Source: Bin55 sp964572845 (GTDB lineage: Bacteria > Pseudomonadota > Gammaproteobacteria > Pseudomonadales > Azotimanducaceae). From it: a stretch of DNA of 64,000 nt. Shown here in pieces: positions 18,871-26,651 of the stretch. The stretch lies in the NCBI GenBank assembly GCA_964572845.1, contig CAZNFX010000012.1, forward strand, positions 39,764 to 103,763. Direction: 5' to 3'. A model generated the notes under the pieces. It was given only the letters and a program-made list of their open reading frames with translations. It was not told the origin of the DNA and ran no database searches. Every line of letters starts with the position of its first letter. Positions within the stretch are counted from its first letter, which is position 1. The position numbers were made by a program, and so were the translations under genes.

Positions 18871-19644
18871 ATGAGTCACTATGAGTCTAGTCTTGGGCGA
18901 ACTTCGCACGTGGACAAGCTTTGGCGTGTCCTCTATTCGCCGCGAAGTGTTTTTGATGAACTGAGAGATGACCTGCAAGTCGCTCTCCCTATTCTTGCAC
19001 TCTTCGGTGCTACTTTCATCACATCAATATTGCTTCTTATCCTCCACCCGCTAGCTTCGCCCACAACACAGGAAATCGACGAATATAGAAATCAGCTGCT
19101 GCAATTGGAAGATGAACCCGACCAAGAATATGCATTCGCTCGCCGCAAGGAGCTTCGTGAGCAATTCTTTGGGCCAGACGATTCCACGGTTGACCGTGCG
19201 CCAAATGCACGTATCGTACCTCGCCCCATAAACCTTGTAGCGCAACCATTAGGCCTTCTAGTTCTTTTGCTGTTGCATGGAACAAGTTTTTGGATCCTCG
19301 GCAAGATGATGAAATCCGATCTCAGGTGGAATCAGTGGTTTGGACTTGTCTGTTGGTCTGACCTGCCGGTGGTCGTGGTGCTCGCATTGGACGTGGTGTT
19401 GGTCGCGATGGGTTCAAACTCCCGCCTACTCTTCTTTTACTCGTTTGGAAATGCGTACATTGCAGTTACAACAGAAGCTATTTGGGCGGCTTGGTCATTT
19501 GTCATCCTAGTTCAAGGATTGAGAAGCTGGACCGCAAAGGGTCTTGGTGCGTGCATAGGCTGGGTGCTGGCCTCCTACCTGCAAATCATAGTGCCCTTGG
19601 TGGTAATAATGATTGCTATTGCATCTGTAGTGTCCTCGTTTTAG
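18871..19644 (+). CDS. Yip1-family integral membrane protein
   Basis: A 257-residue membrane protein. The N-terminus (VDKLWRVLYSPRSVFDEL) is the typical Yip1/DUF1282 lead-in, where a short amphipathic stretch with SPRxVF precedes the first helix (LPILALFGATFITSILLLIL). After an acidic/basic loop (about residues 65-115) four more hydrophobic segments follow, ending LQIIVPLVVIMIAIASVVSSF. Function in bacteria is unknown. It appears monocistronic. Confidence 0.7.
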   Translation: MSHYESSLGRTSHVDKLWRVLYSPRSVFDELRDDLQVALPILALFGATFITSILLLILHPLASPTTQEIDEYRNQLLQLEDEPDQEYAFARRKELREQFFGPDDSTVDRAPNARIVPRPINLVAQPLGLLVLLLLHGTSFWILGKMMKSDLRWNQWFGLVCWSDLPVVVVLALDVVLVAMGSNSRLLFFYSFGNAYIAVTTEAIWAAWSFVILVQGLRSWTAKGLGACIGWVLASYLQIIVPLVVIMIAIASVVSSF

Positions 19645-19937
19645 ACAACTGGTCATGTCTCATCAGTGTGAGAGTTCAAGAGGTAAGCTCTTGCAACAAA
19701 CATTAACAGGTATCTGAAGTCCCAATCGACCGATAGCCAAGATCATTTTTTGAGACTCCTTCTTGTCCTGATTACGATGTAAATTTGAGGTATAGGAACA
19801 CATTTACAAATGAATTCAAGGTCGCCGCGCACTACCTCGTTCATCGAACAATCCAACGAATCGACTGTCGCAAGAAGTACGTCGACCAAGTCGAATTGGC
19901 AGATTAGACCACTTCCGTTGAGTGCCTACCAAGAATT

Positions 19938-19949
19938 AAGACCGGTCTT
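19938..19949. repeat. Perfect 12-bp palindrome
   Basis: AAGACCGGTCTT reads identically on both strands. It sits 184 bases upstream of the first DUF1538 gene. Dyads like this often bind dimeric regulators, but no protein can be named. Confidence 0.4.
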
Positions 19950-19956
19950 GTAGAGA

Positions 19957-20016
19957 TTGTTGAGTCAGTGTGCAATGGCTCCAACACACTGATAGCCAAC
20001 GATTGTCTCTCAACAA
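19957..20016 (+). repeat. Nested inverted repeats upstream of the DUF1538 operon
   Basis: Outer arms TTGTTGAG (19957-19964) and CTCAACAA (20009-20016) are perfectly complementary. Inner arms TCAGTGTG (19965-19972) and CACACTGA (19985-19992) are also perfect, with a 12-base loop. The left arms are directly adjacent, so one RNA could form a long stem with a 16-base bulge on the right side. No T-run follows, so it does not look like an intrinsic terminator. Confidence 0.4.
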
Positions 20017-20132
20017 GCGTTCAGTCTGTCCATACACTCGGCGACTTGAGCGAAAACCAGCGCAATCGACGACGAAAATTAAAGCTACCTGTTAGAATCG
20101 CTCCACGGAGACGCCGGTACTAAATCTTTGGA

Positions 20133-20933
20133 TTGCCTCACCACAAACGACACAGTACCGCCCCTGTAGCTCGGCGCAATAGCCCAAAGTACGGTTACGT
20201 GACACTAGTCTTCAAGGCACTTGCAGGACGCATACTCAATGCGTTTCGCGATCTTACGCCCATCATCGTTGTCATCGCGTTTTTCCAGATTGTGGTTCTA
20301 CAGCAGCCGTTTCCGAACCTTGGAGACACGCTTGTGGGTCTAGTTTGCGTGGTATTGGGACTTGCCCTCTTCATCCACGGTCTCGAAACTGGCTTGTTTC
20401 CTCTTGGCGAAGCAATCGCACAGGCATTTGCTAAGAAGAGCAGCGTAGTGGCTCTTCTAAGCTTCGCGTTTTGCCTCGGATTTGGCACTACCGTAGCAGA
20501 GCCCGCGCTCATTGCAGTGGCCTCTGAAGCCGCGGAAGTCGTTGCCCAATCGGGACATATTGCCAATGACGAGAGCGTACGTGCGTCCTATGCGCTGAGC
20601 CTTCGAATCGTTGTGGCGCTGTCAGTGGGAACAGCCGTGGTCATTGGCGTCATACGAATACTCAAAGGCTGGCCCATCCATGTAATGATCATTTCAGGGT
20701 ACGCGATCGTGACGTGCCTTACGTTCTTCGCACCTCGCGAAATCATAGGAATCGCCTACGACTCCGGTGGTGTAACGACAAGCACAATTACCGTGCCTTT
20801 GCTCACGGCGCTTGGTGTTGGCTTGGCCACCAGCATTAGAGGACGCAATCCCATGGTTGATGGGTTCGGACTCATTGCATTCGCTAGCGTTACGCCAATG
20901 ATCTTCGTCCTTGTGTACGGGATGATCAGTTGA
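20133..20933 (+). CDS. DUF1538 family membrane protein (first of a tandem pair)
   Basis: Polytopic inner-membrane protein, 266 residues from a TTG at 20133; GTG at 20199 is a plausible alternative that removes a basic leader. It carries LTPIIVVIAFFQIVVL, GLALFIHGLETGLFPLGEAIA, AEPALIAVASEA, AYDSGGVTTSTITVP and MVDGFGLIAFASVTPM. The next protein repeats this same motif order. DUF1538 proteins have no established substrate, but the topology and repeat are transporter-like. It is one base upstream of the second copy. Confidence 0.8.
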   Translation: MPHHKRHSTAPVARRNSPKYGYVTLVFKALAGRILNAFRDLTPIIVVIAFFQIVVLQQPFPNLGDTLVGLVCVVLGLALFIHGLETGLFPLGEAIAQAFAKKSSVVALLSFAFCLGFGTTVAEPALIAVASEAAEVVAQSGHIANDESVRASYALSLRIVVALSVGTAVVIGVIRILKGWPIHVMIISGYAIVTCLTFFAPREIIGIAYDSGGVTTSTITVPLLTALGVGLATSIRGRNPMVDGFGLIAFASVTPMIFVLVYGMIS

Positions 20934-20934
20934 C

Positions 20935-21711
20935 ATGAACCTCCTGCTTGAATTGGCCAATTCGTTCGGTTCGACACTCAGGGACGTTGCCCCGATCGTG
21001 GTAATCCTTGTCGTATTCCAGGTTCTGGTGCTACGACAACGACTGCCGCGACTCAAACAAATCATCACAGGCTTCGTACTAGTCGTCATCGGGCTTTCGC
21101 TCTTCCTGGTTGGGCTGAACGACGCACTCTTTCCCATTGGCGAAACTATGGCCGCTCAATTGACTTCATCCAATGTTGCTGCCAGTGCTGAGCAGGTCCG
21201 CTGGATGGACTACCTGATTGTCTACGCATTCGCTGCATCAATCGGATTCGCCACAGCCATTGCTGAGCCTGCGCTCATCGCAGTGTCGATGAAGGCTCAA
21301 AGCGCGTCCGGCGGCGCGATCAATGCGTTTGGATTGAGAATCGCCGTGGCCGTTGGAGCTGCAATCGGAGTTTCCCTAGGCTGCTTTCGAATCGTAACAG
21401 GTACGCCGTTGCAGTGGTATATCATGGCAATCTATATAGTCGTAATGATTCTGACGATCTTTTCCAACCGAACCATAATGCCGCTTGCCTACGATAGCGG
21501 CGGGGTCACCACATCAACCGTAACGGTTCCTGTAGTCGCTGCATTGGGATTGGGTTTGGCGAGCAACGTGCCGGGCCGCAGTCCTTTAGTTGATGGGTTC
21601 GGACTAATCGCGTTCACCTGTGCTTTTCCCATCATGACGGTGCTGGGCTACTCGTTGATCGTCTCAAAGTTGGCAAAGAAAAAGAACGCCCCATCTGAAT
21701 CAGAGGAATGA
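20935..21711 (+). CDS. DUF1538 family membrane protein (second of a tandem pair)
   Basis: 258 residues, about seven hydrophobic segments. It shares with the preceding protein DVAPIVVILVVFQVLVL, GLSLFLVGLNDALFPIGETMA, AEPALIAVSMKA, AYDSGGVTTSTVTVP, then LGLGLASNVPGRSPLVDGFG. The two genes look like a duplication of one module; some DUF1538 proteins carry both halves in one chain. ATG at 20935, four bases before the PII-like gene at its 3' end. Confidence 0.82.
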   Translation: MNLLLELANSFGSTLRDVAPIVVILVVFQVLVLRQRLPRLKQIITGFVLVVIGLSLFLVGLNDALFPIGETMAAQLTSSNVAASAEQVRWMDYLIVYAFAASIGFATAIAEPALIAVSMKAQSASGGAINAFGLRIAVAVGAAIGVSLGCFRIVTGTPLQWYIMAIYIVVMILTIFSNRTIMPLAYDSGGVTTSTVTVPVVAALGLGLASNVPGRSPLVDGFGLIAFTCAFPIMTVLGYSLIVSKLAKKKNAPSESEE

Positions 21712-21715
21712 TTTC

Positions 21716-22063
21716 ATGCTCAAGCTAATCATTGCCTTCGTGTCTGTAGACAAATCCGACGAGATCATTGAAGCGGCTCGAAAGGCAGGCGCGACTGGAG
21801 CGACGGTTCTCAACGACGTGCGCGGCGAAGGATTGAAGGCAACCAAAACCTTCTTTGGATTGGAGCTCGCGCTTGTTCGTACTGCCCTGTTGTTCGTAGC
21901 GTCTGAGAGCTGTGCACAGGAGATTTTGAATTGCATAAGTGAAATTGGCGGTTTTGACGACGAACCCGGTTCCGGTATTGCCATCCAACTTGCCATCGAG
22001 GATGCAGTAGGGCTGCAATCTCAATTGCCATACATCCTAGATTCCTTGGATAAAGACACATGA
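21716..22063 (+). CDS. PII-like (GlnB-fold) signalling protein
   Basis: 115 residues with the ferredoxin-like start MLKLIIAFVSVDKSDEIIEAARKAGATGATVLNDVRGEG and the C-terminal GSGIAIQLAIEDAVGL strand-helix of PII proteins. The T-loop region (LKATKTFFGLELALVRT) lacks the uridylylated tyrosine motif of GlnB/GlnK, so it is probably a PII-like sensor dedicated to a neighbouring transporter. Its stop overlaps the start of the CBS gene (ATGA). Confidence 0.78.
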   Translation: MLKLIIAFVSVDKSDEIIEAARKAGATGATVLNDVRGEGLKATKTFFGLELALVRTALLFVASESCAQEILNCISEIGGFDDEPGSGIAIQLAIEDAVGLQSQLPYILDSLDKDT

Positions 22064-22461
22064 CGAAGAACAGCATTTCACGAGTACAAGACTTCATGTC
22101 GGAAGAGATCCATTCAATCGACCATGAAGCGACAGTACATGCAGCAATCTCGCTCTTGAAGAAACACAATCTCAATGCGCTAATTGTTGACCGCAGAGAC
22201 GAAGATGACGAGATAGGACTCGTGACTGTGACCGACATTGCTAGAGAAGTGATGGGAAAACACAGACCACCAGAGCGAACTTACGTGTTCGAAATTATGA
22301 CCAAGCCTCTGGTGACTTTGCCTGCACGGATGAAAGTAGCCTATGCCACGCAGTTGCTTGCAAATCTAGACTTGTCGCAAGCAGTCGTTACGGATGAGAC
22401 GCGGCAACCGATTGGGATCGTGAATCGACGGGACCTGGTTTTTGCCTGTCTAGAGGATTGA
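22060..22461 (+). CDS. CBS-domain protein
   Basis: 133 residues forming a two-CBS (Bateman) module: VQDFMSEEIHSIDHEATVHAAISLLKKHNLNALIV, GLVTVTDIAREVM, then EIMTKPLVTLPARMKVAYATQLLANLDLSQAVV and PIGIVNRRDLV. Such modules bind adenine nucleotides. Being last in the DUF1538-DUF1538-PII-like operon suggests a second sensor for the membrane pair. Confidence 0.88.
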   Translation: MTKNSISRVQDFMSEEIHSIDHEATVHAAISLLKKHNLNALIVDRRDEDDEIGLVTVTDIAREVMGKHRPPERTYVFEIMTKPLVTLPARMKVAYATQLLANLDLSQAVVTDETRQPIGIVNRRDLVFACLED

Positions 22462-22495
22462 CAGTCGATGTCTGCCGATTCGTGATCGATCCCCT

Positions 22496-22571
22496 GCCCC
22501 GATGGCACAGTGGATAGCGCGGCCGCCTCCTAAGCGGCAGGTCGAAGGTTCGAATCCTTCTCGGGGCGCCA
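22496..22571 (+). tRNA. tRNA-Arg (anticodon CCT)
   Basis: 76 bases with encoded 3' CCA. The acceptor stem GCCCCGA (22496-22502) pairs with TCGGGGC (22561-22567). The anticodon stem GCCGC/GCGGC encloses loop CTCCTAA with anticodon CCT at 22529-22531, reading AGG. The T arm is GAAGG-TTCGAAT-CCTTC. The D stem has one mismatch (A opposite C). It starts 34 bases after the CBS gene. Genes for this rare-codon tRNA are frequent integration sites, but no integrase or repeated 3' end was found nearby. Confidence 0.97.
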
Positions 22572-22725
22572 CACTTTCAGCCAGCTTGAGTGTTCCCGCA
22601 CGTACGCAAAACGCGCGGGCCAATTGAATTCGAGAGGCTTGTTGGCCATGATTGCTCTCGATTCAAGTGACTGTACAAGATTCTCGTTAAATTGGCGCCC
22701 CACAGCGAGACTATGTGATCTATTC

Positions 22726-23565
22726 CTACGCTGATTGCAAAAAACGAGAGGTTGCGTATGTGAACGAGAAAATCGAGCACATCTCAAGCACGAATAGGTA
22801 GATTACACCTAATCCTGTTGCCATCCAAAACATGCCACCAAATAACGGCCCTAGCAAAGGTACGGCCAAAGCTAAAGGAACCCACATCCCAAGATACAAG
22901 GCATTGACTGTAAGCCAGGATCGTGAAAATCGGACTTGAGTGTTGGTCGTACTGTTGACACCCCAAGAAATGTGCGTGTCCTCGACACCGGCGTTCAAAG
23001 TCTTCTCTTCGTTCACAGCACTTGGTGTCTCAGCAACGATGTCTCTTTGCTTTCTTGAGACCTTCGTAGCCACTAGAGCGAAGATTGCTCCAGCAACTAA
23101 GCAGACCGAAATCGCCAATGCTATGTAGAAGTAGACTGGACTCTGATAGGCGAAGCTTAGGAGTACCACGACCACGTAGAGAAGTAGCATTAGTGCCAAG
23201 CTGCCAACCTTACGTGACACTCGTGTAGCTCGCGAATTACCAGCTCGATGAAATTCAAATGCGGGTAGTCGTTCCTTCTCTAAGGATGAATTCCTAATGT
23301 CATCAACGAATTCGATGCGTTTGCTTCGCCGCATGTATGCGAAGCCCGCCGGTTGAATCAACTTCATGACCCCCAGGGTAATCAGTGGTATTCCCAACAG
23401 GATGAGTGCGTTTACTGCAAGCATGTAGCCTTCAACTGCAAGAGTTCCCGAATGAATGGCGACTATGGCAAACAATGCAGACATCCAGAGAATGTTGTTT
23501 TGCTGGTCTAATTCGAAATCGCTACGTAACACGCGGTTCTTAATGGTTGCAGCTAGTTGATTCAT
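22726..23565 (-). CDS. Hypothetical integral membrane protein
   Basis: 279 residues, not recognised. Two N-terminal hydrophobic segments (ILWMSALFAIVAIHSGTLAV, LAVNALILLGIPLITLGVMKL), two central ones (LALMLLLYVVVVLLSFAY, FYIALAISVCLVAGAIFALV) and two C-terminal ones (YLGMWVPLALAVPLLGPLFG, FWMATGLGVIYLFVLEMCSI) are separated by charged cytoplasmic loops. ATG at 23565 has a good ribosome-binding site (AGGAGCAGGAA). Monocistronic, between the tRNA and the NIPSNAP gene. Confidence 0.7.
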   Translation of the reverse strand: MNQLAATIKNRVLRSDFELDQQNNILWMSALFAIVAIHSGTLAVEGYMLAVNALILLGIPLITLGVMKLIQPAGFAYMRRSKRIEFVDDIRNSSLEKERLPAFEFHRAGNSRATRVSRKVGSLALMLLLYVVVVLLSFAYQSPVYFYIALAISVCLVAGAIFALVATKVSRKQRDIVAETPSAVNEEKTLNAGVEDTHISWGVNSTTNTQVRFSRSWLTVNALYLGMWVPLALAVPLLGPLFGGMFWMATGLGVIYLFVLEMCSIFSFTYATSRFLQSA

Positions 23566-23647
23566 TTCCTGCTCCTAGGACTGATTGAGAATGTCCTAAC
23601 TCCCTCCGCTCTTGGTTCTTCAACGACCAACTAGAAAAGCTGATCAA

Positions 23648-23968
23648 TTATTGCACGACGGACCGCAATGTGGGTACGATCCGTTGTACGCTTACGGACG
23701 TTGTATCCATCAGATCTTCAACGCGTGGCTGGATGGCATTTCGCCACCGATCACTGCCATACACTTCCTGGTACAGTTGCTTTCGTTCCTCCTCCGAGCG
23801 GAATCGTCGCAACCACACGTAAACGGTGTCGTCGGTTTCTCCGCGAAAGCTACCAGCAATCACCATGCCCTTTGAGACTTGAAAGGGAATGATCTCTTCT
23901 TCCATCAGCGCAATCCACTCATCCATTTTTCCCGGTTGAATCTTGTACTGTCTCAATTCGTAGAACAT
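23648..23968 (-). CDS. NIPSNAP family protein
   Basis: 106-residue dimeric alpha-beta barrel protein. MFYELRQYKIQPGKMDEWIALM and the pattern GSFRGETDDTVYVWLRRFRSEEERKQL are typical of NIPSNAP proteins; their function in bacteria is not established. It lies 51 bases downstream of the glycosyltransferase pair on the same strand and could be the last gene of that operon. Confidence 0.85.
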   Translation of the reverse strand: MFYELRQYKIQPGKMDEWIALMEEEIIPFQVSKGMVIAGSFRGETDDTVYVWLRRFRSEEERKQLYQEVYGSDRWRNAIQPRVEDLMDTTSVSVQRIVPTLRSVVQ

Positions 23969-24019
23969 CGTTTCACTCCAGCAAAATCTAAAGGACTGTC
24001 TCTAGGGGTGTATGTGGCT

Positions 24020-24583
24020 CTACTGCAGGGCCAACCATCGCTGATAGTCGAGGTAGTCGTCGACATCCCACAGCGTTGGCAACACTCCAACTTTAGCGCC
24101 GATTCTACGTGAGATATCCACTGTCTGCCGGAAAACACCTGAGGTGCTCCACGGAATTCCACGAAATAGATCCTCCGTGGGGCGCTTCATTCCAATTAGG
24201 CAGTAGCCACCATCCTCGGTCGGTCCCAAAACCACATCGCTCGAATCCAATAGATCCATTGCCCTATCAATGTAACTATCTGAAATTAAAGGTATATCTG
24301 ATCCTATTAGCAGTGTTACGCCATCCACAAACGCTACGTGCATTCGCTCACCCAAATCTCCATCAGACTGCCGCCTAAGTGGCACCCCCCGTTCAATCCA
24401 ATCGGGACCTACATCCCCCTCAAACCAAACTTCACACTCAAAGCAGGCTGAAGCTTCAATAGCCTTGTCAAGCAGCTGGGCGTAGCATTCAAGCGCGGCT
24501 TCAGGACCAATTACAGAAGCCAGTCGGGTTTTGACTTCACCAAGCTTCGGTACTTTGGCAAAGACCGCTATACGACGATTCAT
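24020..24583 (-). CDS. DUF2064/TIGR04282 glycosyltransferase-like protein
   Basis: 187-residue nucleotidyl/glycosyltransferase-fold protein of the family annotated as arsenosugar biosynthesis glycosyltransferase TIGR04282. Motifs: IAVFAKVPKLGEVKTRLA (nucleotide binding), LGERMHVAF, LIGSDIPLIS (the DxP/DxD metal site), DVVLGPTEDGGYCLIG and FRGIPWSTSGVF. Its ATG overlaps the stop of the TIGR04283 gene by four bases. The arsenosugar name comes from family context; no arsenic methylation gene is present in this window, so a different sugar product is possible. Confidence 0.85.
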   Translation of the reverse strand: MNRRIAVFAKVPKLGEVKTRLASVIGPEAALECYAQLLDKAIEASACFECEVWFEGDVGPDWIERGVPLRRQSDGDLGERMHVAFVDGVTLLIGSDIPLISDSYIDRAMDLLDSSDVVLGPTEDGGYCLIGMKRPTEDLFRGIPWSTSGVFRQTVDISRRIGAKVGVLPTLWDVDDYLDYQRWLALQ

Positions 24584-25308
24584 TGCCCCAAACTAGATTT
24601 GTAGTACTGTCGGTGCAGTCCATCGGGGTCTGCGCCCAAAAAATATCGGAAGCGAAAGTACCACATCCTCAAGATTGTGGTTGCAATCCCTTCTGATTCC
24701 CACTTCCTAACCGAGGACTCCAACGGAGCCCGTACACGCATGGGTTTTGCCCTCTTGTGCAACCTCTTGCTCAGTTCAATGTCCTCCATCAGCCTTTGTT
24801 CCGGAAAACCCCCAATCTCCTGCAGCAGTTTCCTTCGAACGAATATGCCTTGGTCTCCAGTGCATATACCTGTCAGTGCAGATCTAACGTTCATGGACCA
24901 CTCGATCACTCGATACACTCGACGACTTCCCCCGAGACGGACGTCGAATCGTCCCCAAAGGCACCGAGAAAGCGCTAGTTCCAGCTGCGCCACATTGGAG
25001 GCAGTCACCCTCGAATCTGCATGTAGAATCCAAATCCATGCTCGATCGGTTGCCGATATTCCACAGGCAATCTGGGAGCCTCTCCCTACTTGAGGCGAAA
25101 CCACGTAGCGAGAACAATCCAACAGCCGACTAAGGTGGTCGTTGTGCTCGGAGTCCACCACGACAACCTGCAAGTCGGAAAACGGCTTCAAGTTCTTGAG
25201 CAAGGCTAGCAGGCACACTTCATCGTTGTGCACGGGAACAACTACGGCAATGTCGTGAAGTCCAAATTCGGCATGTTCCGTCGAGACACCCGTGTTTTCG
25301 TTTCGCAC
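24580..25308 (-). CDS. TIGR04283 family GT2 glycosyltransferase
   Basis: 242-residue GT-A fold enzyme with IAVVVPVHNDEVCLLALLKNL, VVVDSEHND, GRGSQIACGI, LHADSRVTASN, GICTGDQGIFVRR and GGFPEQRLMEDIELSKRL. This is the partner that usually accompanies the DUF2064 protein. The acceptor is unknown. GTG start at 25308, three bases after the stop of the upstream unknown gene, so the three are one operon. Confidence 0.87.
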   Translation of the reverse strand: MRNENTGVSTEHAEFGLHDIAVVVPVHNDEVCLLALLKNLKPFSDLQVVVVDSEHNDHLSRLLDCSRYVVSPQVGRGSQIACGISATDRAWIWILHADSRVTASNVAQLELALSRCLWGRFDVRLGGSRRVYRVIEWSMNVRSALTGICTGDQGIFVRRKLLQEIGGFPEQRLMEDIELSKRLHKRAKPMRVRAPLESSVRKWESEGIATTILRMWYFRFRYFLGADPDGLHRQYYKSSLGQ

Positions 25309-25311
25309 GAT

Positions 25312-26112
25312 CTAGGGTGGAGGATTTTCGACGTGCGCGTGAGGGTCTGGGTTTTCTACAAAGTGATCGGGAATGGAGTAGTCTACGTGGTCGTCCATGT
25401 TGGCCGAAGGCATTAACCAGCCATAGTTTAGGTTTGCGAAGAGCTCGTAATTTCCCGTTGACGTCATGATGGTTGCAAAAGTGGATCTGTCTCCCAATGT
25501 CAGTACAAAGGGATACTTCTCGCCTTCATCGTCCACTTCGCCCTTGATTGATCGAGCTCGCGGCGGACCCCCAATTTCAGTGACTTTCCCAATCAAGACG
25601 ACATCACGTTGTGGAATGGGAAATTGAATCTGGTTTCCTTCATTCATAGATCTAATTGTTGAGTTGACCCGCACCAATGCGCGGTCGACAATCACTCTTG
25701 GAAAGCTAGGAATCTCCGACTCTTGTATCGTTCCCTCTTCTACTCGAGCCCAAGTAACACTTGGTTCAAGCAATGCCAGCGGATCAGTGTTCTCATTCAC
25801 CTCTGCATCCCGACTCGTAATTTGCACTCCAGGTTCATCCACTGTATTCGCGTGGTTGTGAAGTGCTTGCTCCTGTGCCGGAGCAGAATGTTCGTGGACT
25901 GTTCCTGTCTCCTCAGTCAGACCGTCTTCGCTGGTTGTTTCGTTGATTTCGTTCGTCGGGATTGACTCGTATGTTCGGTCGCGCTGGGCCAAGAAAGCGC
26001 CGACTATCAGCAGTAGAACAGACACGACAACGACGAGGATGCCACCGAGCAGAATCCATCTCGAAGTGTTCGATTGCTGATTGTCGTGAGAGTGGGTGGG
26101 AGTGTCAGACAT
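25312..26112 (-). CDS. Single-pass membrane protein of unknown function, His-containing tails
   Basis: 266 residues, not recognised. A short N-terminal tail with several His residues precedes one transmembrane helix (WILLGGILVVVVSVLLLIVGAFLA). A long acidic linker with scattered His follows (EHSAPAQEQALHNHANTVDE), then a conserved-looking globular part (RALVRVNSTIRSMNEGNQ, VLIGKVTEIGGPPRARSIKG, FATIMTSTGNYELFANLNYG) and a C-terminus DPHAHVENPPP. The globular part resembles exported-protease propeptides in style, but no catalytic motif is present. It is the first gene of the operon with the two glycosyltransferases. Confidence 0.6.
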   Translation of the reverse strand: MSDTPTHSHDNQQSNTSRWILLGGILVVVVSVLLLIVGAFLAQRDRTYESIPTNEINETTSEDGLTEETGTVHEHSAPAQEQALHNHANTVDEPGVQITSRDAEVNENTDPLALLEPSVTWARVEEGTIQESEIPSFPRVIVDRALVRVNSTIRSMNEGNQIQFPIPQRDVVLIGKVTEIGGPPRARSIKGEVDDEGEKYPFVLTLGDRSTFATIMTSTGNYELFANLNYGWLMPSANMDDHVDYSIPDHFVENPDPHAHVENPPP

Positions 26113-26233
26113 CGGTAGTCACACTTGGTTTGAATTTCGTTTTAGGCTCGTCCTACTTTAGTCTCAGATTATTGGACAGGATTCCATCAGATAGTGTCAT
26201 ACAATCGCGACGAACTTGGATATCTCAGAAACT

Positions 26234-26635
26234 ATGTTTGACTTTACCTCACTAAACTGGCTAGCGATACTCACGGCTACGGTGGCGTCGTTTGTATTGG
26301 GCTACCTTTGGTACGGACCAATATTCGGCAAAGCCTGGCTCGCCTCGCTCGGCAAGACCGCTGACGATATCAAACCTTCGCCTACTCCATTCATTATCAC
26401 CTTTTTCACAACGTTTATCACCTGCATCGCCATGGCAACAATACTCTCAATGCTTCAGGTGACCTCTGTATTGGGTGGTGCACTCCTAGGACTGGCGGTG
26501 GGGTTAGCTTTCATAACCTGTTCCTCGGTTTCCGACGGAGCATACTGTGGTTGGTCGTGGACCCTCGTTGCCATTCAAAGCGGATATCGAACTGTATATT
26601 GCGTAATCATGGGAATCATTCTCGCGGTGTGGTAA
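26234..26635 (+). CDS. DUF1761 family membrane protein
   Basis: About 133 residues with four hydrophobic segments. The start NWLAILTATVASFVLGYLWYGPIFGKAWLASLG is the DUF1761 signature (GxxWYGPxFGKxW). Function unknown. A TTG at 26216 gives six more residues; the ATG at 26234 fits the family start. Monocistronic, divergent from the preceding operon. Confidence 0.85.
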   Translation: MFDFTSLNWLAILTATVASFVLGYLWYGPIFGKAWLASLGKTADDIKPSPTPFIITFFTTFITCIAMATILSMLQVTSVLGGALLGLAVGLAFITCSSVSDGAYCGWSWTLVAIQSGYRTVYCVIMGIILAVW

Positions 26636-26651
26636 TCACTAGCTCGCGGTT

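Larger units (their letters stand above)
19645..20132. other. 488-base gap with palindromes, no gene found
   Basis: No coding frame with sensible content is visible on either strand. Its right half holds a perfect 12-base palindrome and nested inverted repeats (listed separately) just upstream of the DUF1538 operon, so it may be a regulatory leader. Confidence 0.4.

Noticed and set aside
22496..22571. tRNA-Arg as a phage or island insertion site
   Set aside because: No integrase, no direct repeat of the tRNA 3' end and no change in gene content was seen downstream.
22530..22787. Minus-strand frame antisense to the tRNA, ending in a stretch resembling database annotation artefacts
   Set aside because: It reads through the tRNA gene on the opposite strand and shares its bases with the C-terminus of the real membrane-protein gene; such frames arise from the tRNA sequence.
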